From assembly GCA_966128725.1 (NCBI GenBank), contig CBHYLN010000017.1, forward strand, positions 1-51,386: 51,386 bases of DNA, written 5' to 3'. The notes under the pieces were generated by a model. The model had not been told where the DNA came from. It did not search any database and saw only the letters and a program-made list of their open reading frames with translations. This document shows, one piece after another, positions 35,679 through 43,294 of the stretch (position 1 is its first letter; every line of letters begins with the position of its first letter). This DNA is from JAFDZV01 sp966128725. GTDB taxonomy: Bacteria; Bacteroidota; Ignavibacteria; OLB7. A program made the translations under genes and the position numbers.

Positions 35679-36185
35679 CTATTGGTTAAGGTCTTTCAGG
35701 ATGGTTCTCTTTTCACCCTCCGGCAGCACAGCAATTGCAACCCTCAACATGGAGCTATCAACATGATAGACGATCCCATTATGCGTCATTAGCTGCCTGT
35801 TGAATGAAAGCGTGTCCGGTTGCCTGGTTGTATGATGAAGGATGAGCAGAAGACGACTATCGATCTCGTGGATACCATCGATTCGCGATCCAGCGAAGCG
35901 CCCAAGCCTCTCGCTGAGGCTTGAGCAATATTCGTAATCATCAATCGCTTGGTATTGAACACTTTTTGGCGACGCGCGATATCTCAGCATCAACACCGCA
36001 GGTGTCATCCGAACGTCGCTCGTGGACAACCATCGCACATAGTACAACTCCACCTGCGTGATGTCGGATCGCTGCGGCATCGGCGCGCAGCAGCTCAGGA
36101 GAAACAAACACGCAACGTACAATGCCCCGACAACTCTCAGATGATAGCGGAAGACGCACAGCGTTTTCGCGGACTCAATATTCAT
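35679..36185 (-). CDS. Lipoprotein, paralogue family alpha
   Basis: A 168-residue lipoprotein; signal peptide with lipobox LLSCC followed by APMPQR. Alpha-family pattern: VELYYVRWLSTSDVRMTP, DDYEYCSSLSERL, IDSRLLLIL, PDTLSFNRQLMTHNG, then LRVAIAVLPEGEKR. Its start codon lies inside the last codons of the short 36175 gene (11-bp overlap), so it is probably translated by coupling to that fragment. Confidence 0.65.
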   Translation of the reverse strand: MNIESAKTLCVFRYHLRVVGALYVACLFLLSCCAPMPQRSDITQVELYYVRWLSTSDVRMTPAVLMLRYRASPKSVQYQAIDDYEYCSSLSERLGRFAGSRIDGIHEIDSRLLLILHHTTRQPDTLSFNRQLMTHNGIVYHVDSSMLRVAIAVLPEGEKRTILKDLNQ

Positions 36186-36339
36186 ACTTTGGCAGTAAAC
36201 GGTTTTCGCGCCAATCTGTGTCGAGGTATTCCTTCACATCGTTCTGATGATCCGAAGGCAGACAACGCGCAATGCGTAGTAGCGGTTTCGGGTGAATGCA
36301 CCAGCCAGAGACAGTTGCCACGTTACCACGCTTTCCCAT
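36175..36339 (-). pseudogene. C-terminal fragment of an alpha-family gene, 54 codons
   Basis: ATG at 36339 is preceded by GAGGGAGAGGAG, an excellent ribosome site. The frame runs 54 codons and ends inside the start of the 35679 gene. The product has no signal peptide. Its second half (IARCLPSDHQNDVKEYLD) resembles the last residues of the alpha member at 33745 (IAEQLPPSHRSDIEEYLD). It appears to be a truncated copy, yet still well placed for translation. Confidence 0.55.
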
Positions 36340-36349
36340 CTCCTCTCCC

Positions 36350-37108
36350 TCAAAACTCCAATTGCAGACCTGTCATCTGCAGAAAGCAATCAAGAACATA
36401 GTTCGTTCGGTGTTCCTGGTACATCGAATCTCCTGCGGCCATGTCGCTGCGTAACGGAATTCCCGTGCTGGTATGCGCCACCGATTGTGTCCGACCCCAC
36501 CCGCACACTTTCATGATGCTATATGTTGTACTGCCGCAGTCCGTCTCGGTGTAATACGAATACATCGGCGTCGAGACAATCGCCAGCAACGAATCGAACC
36601 GCGACGTTGTGGCGGTATGCACCGCGACCGAATCCTTGGTGCCTACACGGATGTGATAGGCCCAGACCAAATCACGCGAGGCAAACAATGCCCCCACCAC
36701 GTAGTTGGCCTTCTCCTTCCAGATGTACGGCGTTGCGTACACCACGAAGCCAACCCCCACCACACATCGGCTCACGATTGCGGCACTATCCTGAAGAACC
36801 CGGTCGCAGAGTTGGCCATAGGCCACCTTCGCAAGGCCGGAATCCAGCCATGCCCTGTACGGACATGTTGACCACAGATCCAGCGTATCCCCGGGTGACA
36901 AGGGACCACTGCATGTGTGCAGCTTCATCGTGAAGTGCGTGACCGGCGTCAGCGAATGCAGATCCAGGGCACACAGCACCGAGCTATTCGTCGAATCCCG
37001 GCAGAGCTGCCGCATGGTAGTAGCAGCGCCCCACGCGGCATCCTTTGGCACGGGCTGGCAGCCAATCAACAGGAATATGGTGCATACAAGCAGGAGGGAA
37101 GTTCGCAT
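36350..37108 (-). CDS. Lipoprotein, paralogue family beta
   Basis: A 252-residue lipoprotein: MRTSLLLVCTIFLLIGC with a clear lipobox. Shares with the 34651 protein the NYVVGALFASRDLVWAY strand, a VGTKDSVAVHTAT segment and a TPMYSYY motif. Several cysteines in the mature part. The first lipoprotein gene downstream of the orphan Rhs tips. Function unknown. Confidence 0.62.
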   Translation of the reverse strand: MRTSLLLVCTIFLLIGCQPVPKDAAWGAATTMRQLCRDSTNSSVLCALDLHSLTPVTHFTMKLHTCSGPLSPGDTLDLWSTCPYRAWLDSGLAKVAYGQLCDRVLQDSAAIVSRCVVGVGFVVYATPYIWKEKANYVVGALFASRDLVWAYHIRVGTKDSVAVHTATTSRFDSLLAIVSTPMYSYYTETDCGSTTYSIMKVCGWGRTQSVAHTSTGIPLRSDMAAGDSMYQEHRTNYVLDCFLQMTGLQLEF

Positions 37109-37190
37109 TTGGTCTGGCTAACGGCGAACAGGAGAAGCAACAGCCATAGGCCGGCCAATCGGCGTTGGGTAGAGCATGCCGGATCGAGCG

Positions 37191-37394
37191 TCATTGAGAC
37201 TCGGCCCGACGTATTATTGTTCCGATCGCAGCATGAATCTCGATCGCGCTTTCATATGCTTCCCCAGTCTTGCTCTGAAACTCCCGTTCCTCCACGGCCT
37301 CGAATGTCTCGTTGATTGCATTACTGATAAAGATCAGCTCGGCAAGCGTACACGCAACCATGATCTTGCCGTCGGCGATGCTTGTTAGTTCCAT
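37191..37394 (-). CDS. Small immunity-type protein next to an Rhs remnant
   Basis: A 67-residue acidic protein (MELTSIADGKIMVACTLAEL then ISNAINETFEAVEE). Small proteins with this ELxxxNNALNE-like pattern are often found beside polymorphic toxins. The ATG lies within the last codons of the degenerate Rhs anchor (37385-37500), which makes it the partner of a tip that has been deleted. Confidence 0.55.
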   Translation of the reverse strand: MELTSIADGKIMVACTLAELIFISNAINETFEAVEEREFQSKTGEAYESAIEIHAAIGTIIRRAESQ

Positions 37395-37500
37395 ACGCTT
37401 GTATGATTACTGAATCCGAGATCCGTCATCCGCGTCGGGTTGTTCGCCGCGTAGTGGTACGGCGCCAACGCCGGCTCCTGGCCCAGCAACCGGCCACACT
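37385..37500 (-). pseudogene. Degenerate Rhs anchor remnant
   Basis: The minus strand encodes GRLLGQEPALAPYHYAANNP, TRMTD, then 11 unrelated residues and a stop. It matches the class II Rhs anchor of the 38306 and 39017 orphans (LLDQEPALTPYHYAANNP, MRLTD) with several substitutions. The toxin part is missing, and the stop codon overlaps the start of the 37191 gene. Confidence 0.8.
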
Positions 37501-37519
37501 CGGAGGCTACCATAGCGAG

Positions 37520-37750
37520 CTACTGTCGATCACGCTCCGCCATCTCTTTGGCCTGCTCGATGAATTCCTTCAATTGCTCCCACTCAACAATCAAACCTGC
37601 AATGCCTTCGCTGAACGCGATCTCGAGAACGCCGCTATTGGCGAATCCGACATCAAGAATTACCATATCATTGGCCAATAGCTCAAAGACCGCGAACTCG
37701 CGATTGATATCCGTCGCTTTGCGCAAACGGAAATGCATTGTTTTACTCAT
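37520..37750 (-). CDS. Small immunity-type protein
   Basis: A 76-residue acidic protein (MSKTMHFRLRKATDINREF ... VEWEQLKEFIEQAKEMAE). Compact alpha/beta appearance, cytoplasmic. The start at 37750 was preferred over 37804 because the upstream codons belong to a different frame stub. AT-rich compared with the left part of the window. Probably the immunity partner of the toxin whose last codons remain at 37762-37851. Confidence 0.55.
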   Translation of the reverse strand: MSKTMHFRLRKATDINREFAVFELLANDMVILDVGFANSGVLEIAFSEGIAGLIVEWEQLKEFIEQAKEMAERDRQ

Positions 37751-37761
37751 CTTGCATACTG

Positions 37762-37851
37762 TTATGGGTTGATGAATCCGATAAATCCGCCTGTCGCATA
37801 CCACCGAGCCCCGAAGTTGTTGGGGATTGGATACTGGATTATTTTTCCATA
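37762..37851 (-). pseudogene. 3' stub of a lost toxin gene
   Basis: A 29-codon open stretch without a start (YGKIIQYPIPNNFGARWY, then ATGGFIGFINP and a stop) directly before the immunity-type gene at 37750. The composition reads like genuine coding sequence for the C-terminus of a larger protein, as expected if most of the toxin was deleted by recombination. Confidence 0.5.
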
Positions 37852-37883
37852 TCAGTGCTTTATTACATTATAGTTCATCAGCA

Positions 37884-38294
37884 TCACATGATGCTCTTGA
37901 GAATATGCATATCTAACGCAATCGCGTTGAACGTCAGATCTCCATCAACCCGCAATACGTATGCGGGGTTGCCAGCCGAGAAAGCATCAACCATCGCCAT
38001 TTCAACGTCTTTGGAGACGGCCAGCTCAAGCCTTGCGATGTCCAATTTGCTCCTGAGGATATGCATTTCGAACATCCCAATAACGGCAGGCAAAAAATCA
38101 TCAATTGGACTCATTGTGAATGAACAGGTCAGAACGCTCGACAGTTCAATTACAAAATCCGGCCCTATCGAACTACGAGTCAGCATTAGATACAGACTCT
38201 GCGACGCCAAAGACATCTGCACGTCAAAGATTTGGCACTCCTTCAGCTCCGCGACGAGCGCTACAACATCATACTCGTTAATTGGCACTTCCAC
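37884..38294 (-). CDS. Immunity-type protein after orphan tip 4
   Basis: A 136-residue acidic cytoplasmic protein beginning at a GTG (38294), 11 bp after the stop of orphan Rhs tip 4. Contains IFDVQMSLASQSLYLMLT and RLELAVSKDVEMAMVDAF. Markedly AT-rich. No named family recognised; the position makes it the likely immunity partner of tip 4. Confidence 0.55.
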   Translation of the reverse strand: MEVPINEYDVVALVAELKECQIFDVQMSLASQSLYLMLTRSSIGPDFVIELSSVLTCSFTMSPIDDFLPAVIGMFEMHILRSKLDIARLELAVSKDVEMAMVDAFSAGNPAYVLRVDGDLTFNAIALDMHILKSIM

Positions 38295-38305
38295 TCCCTT
38301 TATAG

Positions 38306-38640
38306 TTAATGCTGAAGATATTCGCCGGTATCGTACGGCTCACCCGGCTTAAGCTCGCGACCATCAGGCCCAATGCGTGGCCTACATTTACCAAAACCAT
38401 CTTTTGGCGTTGAGTGGGACGGCTGGAAGTCGTTCTTGCTGCAACCCCGTCGGTCCGTCAACCGCATCGGGTTGTTCGCTGCGTAGTGGTACGGCGTCAA
38501 CGCCGGCTCCTGATCCAGCAATCGGTCACACTTCAGGAACCGACCGATCAGCGGGTCCAGGTTCCGGTCGCTCAAGTCAAAGAGCCCGTTCTCCCTGTCG
38601 CGCTCCTGGCAGTTGAACGTCTGCCGTTCGCCCGTTACCG
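38306..38640 (-). pseudogene. Orphan Rhs tip 4 (class II anchor, short tip)
   Basis: No start codon. Begins at TGERQTFNCQERDRENGLF and runs through the class II anchor (SDRNLDPLIGRFLKCDRLL, QEPALTPYHYAANNP, MRLTD), then 48 residues of unrelated tip ending GEPYDTGEYLQH. Compared with orphan 3, one C is missing within the PTG codons, so the anchor and tip are joined through a one-base frameshift (DRRG instead of DPTG). The tip is too short to assign. Its 5' edge forms the stop codon of the immunity gene at 38635. Confidence 0.8.
38443..38640. repeat. Class II Rhs anchor direct repeat, copy A
   Basis: 198 bp, roughly nine in ten bases identical by eye to 39618-39816 in the same orientation, with a single-base deletion. 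Differences are scattered. It is the conserved anchor through which tips can be exchanged. Confidence 0.85.
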
Positions 38641-38985
38641 CTGTGTAGCAACTAAAGCATCAAGTTCAGGCGAGCTTCTGATTGACTTCCAATGCCCGAC
38701 AATATGGGGCGCGATAAATGGTTCAAATGGATCTACTACCAACAGCACATGAAATTCGCCTCTCGCACCCTCGACCAGTAGACACTGGAGAATGTCAAAT
38801 CGAACATCTGGGTTTGAAGCACCGACCAAACTACTTAATAATCCAGCTTCTATGCTCGTTTGAATGCGCTGGATGTTTTCACTGGTCGCTACTAGCTCGC
38901 ACAATGACCGCACAGACACCCAATCGGGTATTGCCTCGCTAATCACTGGTCGAACTAGAATGTACGGGTCATTTGTATTGTTCAT
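38635..38985 (-). CDS. Immunity-type protein after orphan tip 3
   Basis: A 116-residue cytoplasmic protein starting MNNTNDPYILVRPVIS at 38985, with GAGGAG five bases upstream. LLVVDPFEPFIAPHIVGHW near its end matches the 28844 protein. Follows orphan Rhs tip 3 by 31 bp, so it is the likely immunity partner. Its last Arg codon and TAA are supplied by the anchor sequence of the next orphan (CGGTAACGGGCG). Confidence 0.65.
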   Translation of the reverse strand: MNNTNDPYILVRPVISEAIPDWVSVRSLCELVATSENIQRIQTSIEAGLLSSLVGASNPDVRFDILQCLLVEGARGEFHVLLVVDPFEPFIAPHIVGHWKSIRSSPELDALVATQR

Positions 38986-39016
38986 TGTCTCCTCAGAAGA
39001 GTTTGTGTAGTGATCA

Positions 39017-40004
39017 TCACGGCACCGGTGGGCAGCTATAGAGTGCTGCAGCATTTAAGTATTTCTCAGCTGCTTCTCCACCCACAAACTGCCCAATTGC
39101 ACCGCCTACTAGACCACCTACTATTGCACCAACTGGACCGAATCGCATTCCTAAAGTTGCGCCGATTTCACCAACGGCCAAAGTGCCAGCCCATCCTCCC
39201 GTCTCGTGAATAGCAGCATTGACTTTATTGTCTGCCTTGGCAATATTGTGTACTGACATCGCAATGCCCAGGCCGAGTAGAATTTTACCACCAAGACCAG
39301 CATGCTCCATCGCACTATTGACCGTAGCATTCGATTTATTCGCAGTGCCGCCAGTTCGTGATGACTCGCCGGACGACGGTCGCATTGCTTCTGCTATCGC
39401 CAAGTATTCAGGCGGTGTTTTTGCGCGCGTCGCTGCCTTAACAGCGGTGCGGGCAGCAGTTTCCTTTTTGCCAAGCACCGCCACTTTAGTGACATACTCT
39501 ACACGCACGACGGCAGCAATCGTGCTTGTATAGCCTGCACGAACCGCTATTCCTTGTATAATTCCCGAAGCTACAGATGCTACATTGTCTTGATTTAGTT
39601 GAATCGGAGAAGCCTGAAACCCCGTCGGGTCCGTCAACCGCATCGGGTTGTTCGCCGCGTAGTGGTACGGCGTCAACGCCGGCTCCTGGTCCAGCAGCCG
39701 GTCGCACTTCAGGAACCGACCCGTCAATGGGTCAAGGTTCCGGTCGCTCAAGTCAAAGAGCCCGTTCTCACGGTCGCGTTCCTGGCCGTTGAAGGTCTGC
39801 CGTTCGCCCGTTACCGGGTCACCGGCAAGCGCGCTGCCCCATGGGGTGTAGTCCACGGTACGCGTGGTACCGCTCTCCACCGCAACACGCAGCGAGGCCA
39901 GGTGATCGCTCACCTGATATTCCTTGACGCCGTTGGACTTGGTCACCACGTTCAAGATCTGCTCCGGAACGCCGTTCCAGCCCACGCCGTTGGTGACGAA
40001 CTAT
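39017..40004 (-). pseudogene. Orphan Rhs tip 3 (class II anchor, glycine-zipper tip)
   Basis: Rhs 3' module without its own promoter or a convincing start (a GTG at 39985 is in frame). Core: YQVSDHLASLRVAVESG, DYTPWGSAL, RENGLFDLSDRNLDPLTG, QEPALTPYHYAANNP and the canonical DPTG. The 200-residue tip that follows has Ala-rich helices and ends in a glycine-zipper segment (GPVGAIVGGLVGGAIGQFVG) typical of membrane-inserting or transport regions of polymorphic toxins. The reading frame is intact from 40004 to the stop. Would be functional only after joining a full Rhs gene. Confidence 0.82.
39618..39816. repeat. Class II Rhs anchor direct repeat, copy B
   Basis: 199 bp, counterpart of 38443-38640. 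Encodes from GERQTFNGQERDRENGLF to the DPTG end of the Rhs core. Confidence 0.85.
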
Positions 40005-40179
40005 GCCACTATCGAAAAAAAAGCAGGCACTCGCGCGATGTTAAATCACCGAAAAGTTTCACGTTTAAGGACTTCTCGGGCAAGTCAATCTCCCTTGCCT
40101 TCACTATATCACGACGGCGGGAACTACCTGGATTTAGGTGTGTCGTGCATTGTATCACGGCACGCATGAGACGTTTGAT

Positions 40180-40683
40180 TCATTTTCGGCTGGCCTCTGC
40201 CAACGCTTTATCCAATTGACTCTCTACGTCATATGTATCAGAAGGAGAACCAACCATATAGAGCATGAAATGGACGTGTTCAGAGTCCTGAAGGCTGAGA
40301 GATCCATAGGACTCATCAAAGACAGACACGACGCCAACCTCTTCTCTTTTAGCACGATTCTCCACAACAGGCAATTCACGACGCACGCTATTCGGCTGTT
40401 CAAGATAAAATCTAACCCAGCCGTCTAAATACCCGCCCGTTTGCCCGACCATTTTTGTGCGCAGAATGCCGTCATTTCCAACCCGATAGACTCGGGCCTC
40501 ACCTTCATATTCCGGATTAGCACCGTTCTCTTGATCGAAGAGAATCACTACTGGGCCGCGATAGTTTGCGGGAATAATGTGAATTTCTTGCTCAGGTAGC
40601 GATTTGCATGAACAAATCGACGTCGCCAATGATACAACCATCAATAGCCATCGGCCATTGCGGTGAAGATTTTGCCTGTACAT
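40180..40683 (-). CDS. Lipoprotein, likely immunity partner of orphan tip 2
   Basis: A 167-residue protein with an N-terminal signal (RWLLMVVSLATSICSC, Cys lipidation site likely) and GAGAGGG before the ATG. The mature part starts IHIIPANYRGPVVILFDQ, a pattern shared with a widespread family of small lipoproteins (DUF6843-like, from memory). It follows the tip of orphan 2 by 17 bp. Lipid anchoring would place it outside the cytoplasm, matching a toxin that acts there. Confidence 0.65.
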   Translation of the reverse strand: MYRQNLHRNGRWLLMVVSLATSICSCKSLPEQEIHIIPANYRGPVVILFDQENGANPEYEGEARVYRVGNDGILRTKMVGQTGGYLDGWVRFYLEQPNSVRRELPVVENRAKREEVGVVSVFDESYGSLSLQDSEHVHFMLYMVGSPSDTYDVESQLDKALAEASRK

Positions 40684-40700
40684 TTTATGCCCTCTCGTTA

Positions 40701-43294
40701 CTAAGGATTAGCGTTTCGGTTCAGGAATTGCTGATTCCATGCGTTGATTGAATAGGTTTGCCCATTCATTGCAACACTTGTAAAATTCCCTGCATTATCG
40801 GTGTTGATCATGAAGTTCGCACGTATCATTTGGTCTTCCCCTTCTCCGAATAGAGACCAATACGGCGAAGATCCAGACTCCCATGCGAACGTCCCTATAA
40901 AGACAGTTTGACCACTTGGATCCTGAATCAAAGCTTCCGCATCCGGAAACTTATCACCACGGATTAATGCGGTAAGAGACAATTTGTGCCTCTTTTTATT
41001 CTCAGTAATAACAATTTCAGTGTTTAGATCAACATCTGGAGCGCCCGGCACTAATGGATCTGAACCCGCGGTTTTTAGCATAAAATGAAAGGTTCGACTT
41101 CCATTACGATCCTCATTTACTGGCGCAATCGTTGTCGCAGAAAGCGTCGGCTCTCCTTGCTCGGACCCGAGCACTGGATGTTTTGAGACTCCTTGGAATC
41201 CCCATGTCATTATAGAACCATCATCCGTTTCCAACGCTGCGTAATGATGGAGCCTTGACGACGCATAAAACGACGCACTGAACCCTCTATCGTCTCCTCC
41301 CCAGCCCCATGCGAATGTTGGTGTAGGCACAAAGGCTCTAACAACAAACCTATATGGGACAGCGCCGTTCGCATCGAACAACCGTATCGGATTATTCATG
41401 CTGTACACGTACGGCGATGTGCCAGGGAACTTCTCCCACAGTGCATCAACGGACAGGAATCGCGGCCCGTCTACCTGCCGTATGCCCGTGTTCTCCAACC
41501 CGCTCTCGCGGTCGTTCTCTTTGTCAATGTACCCCTTCCGTGGTGTTCCTCCCGTTACCGCAAGTCGTTCACCAAACGGAGCGTAGTCATTCGTCGCAAT
41601 CACCGTCCCACCGGTCTCCACGGTTGAACGCTGCGAGCCCAGGTGGTCGGCAACCACGTATTCCTTCTTCCCCCACGGCCGCGTGATCACCCGTACGGGA
41701 TCGCCCACACCATATGTCAGGTACTCCCACGGATACATCCACACACGCCGCACCGAGTCGTGGCAGTACAGGTTCAGCACCTGCTGACCGTGGTACACCG
41801 CCAACTGCTCGCGGTTCGCGCCCAGAAGATAATACTGCCACGCGTACACCATGTCGGTGTCGCCCCACACGGCCGGGTATTGCCGCTTCTGCTCGCGTTC
41901 GCCGCCCGCGCCGTAGCGATAATGCCAGTCGGTAATAACAGGCCCGCCGCCGCCCGCGCCGGGGGTCACCAGGCGGTAGCGTTTGGCCAGTTCGCGGTAG
42001 CTGGTCCCAATCTCCTCACGCCCCTTCCATACCCAGCCGCCGCTTATCTGCTCGTATTTCTCCCGCGCAATTACCGAGCCGTTGCCGTTGTAGGTGTAAT
42101 ACCGCTCAACAATGTTCCCAAGCGTCGGCGTCTGCCGGTGTGTGCCAAGCTGGCTTGTGCCCGTTGTGTAGGTATACGTCTCGGCCGGCGCGGCGGTGGC
42201 CGCCACGCTCTGACGGTTGCCTACGTTGTCATACGCATACGTGGTGCTGTCGGTGGTGCCACCTGTCTGCGGGCCGTTGGTCCAGCGGGTAAGGCGCTGC
42301 ACGGAGTCGTACCGGTAGATCTGCTTGCGCTTGGCGTTGGTGCCCTGCTGCCAGACCTGCTGGGTGATCTGCCCCGCCGGATCGTAGCTCAGGATCTCGC
42401 GGAACAGCTTGATGCCGCTCTTCATGGCAACAAGGCTGTCGAGCCACTTGCGGTGGTTGTAGTCGTAGCTCACCACCACGTTCACCGGCGGGTACAGCAT
42501 GGTATCCAACATGCCGGTTTTGGTGTAGCGATAGACGATGTCGGCGGTGTCCGGCCTGGCCTGCGGGGCAGGGTACAGAATGCCGCTCACGGCCTTCAGG
42601 CCCAGGCCCGTTGCCGAGAGTCTGGTCCACACGGTGTCGATACGGCCCTGGGCATCAAACCCGTACCAGGAGGTGTGCTGGCGCATCATGTCGGCACTGC
42701 GCACGCTTACGACCTGGTTCATGCTGTTCCAGGTGTAGTATACCGCGTCGAACCCGATGTTCTCGGTGTAGCGCAGCAGGGCCTCCACACGGCCGCGTTC
42801 GTCGTAACTCATGACGACGTAGTGGAAGGGCTCGCTGCCGCGTTCGCGGTAGGCCGTGGCGGCCTCGCGGCCTCGCTGGTTGCGCACGGCCCCCGCGGGG
42901 CCAGGGCGTGCCACTGCGCGGCGCTCGGGAAGGCGCCCCAGACGGCGCCGGCGGCGGGCGGCAGGGTGTCGTACGCCACGGCAATACGAACAAACTCCGG
43001 ATGCGCGGCGATGTTCTCGAAGCTGTTGGTGTCGGCCGGGGGCACGGGCGCGCCCCAGTATTGCGCGGGCCGGCGGATGAATGGGCCGGTCGGCGTGCGG
43101 TCCTCACCCAGGGCGGTATCCGGCAGGATCAGCGCGCAGGTCATGACCTCGGTAAGGGGCGGCACGGCCGGCACGGCCACGGCCGGGGTCATCCACAGGG
43201 TGCGGTTGGCGGTCAGGATGCTGGAGACGGTATCGGTGTGCAGACGGTCCGGGTCCAGCGTCTGGGTACGCCGGCCGCTGGGGGAGGCGGGATA
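40701..43294 (-). pseudogene. Orphan Rhs tip 2, long and frameshifted (class I anchor)
   Basis: A 5'-truncated copy of the Rhs gene, homologous to about 44540-46450 of the full-length gene. It begins just after the immunity lipoprotein stop with the LDPDRLHTDT region and has no start codon. A single-base deletion in a G/C run near 42890-42903 shifts the frame (ALAPRG to VRNQRGREAA), splitting it into two parts. From 42914 the frame is open for 737 codons, through YD repeats, DHLGSQRSTVE, DYAPFGERLAV, FLSVDALWEKFPGTSPY and DANG. The 220-residue tip (VPYRFVVRAFVPTPTFAWGW, GGDDRGFSASFYASSR) loosely resembles DUF3238-type secreted domains. Tip activity unknown. Confidence 0.88.
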
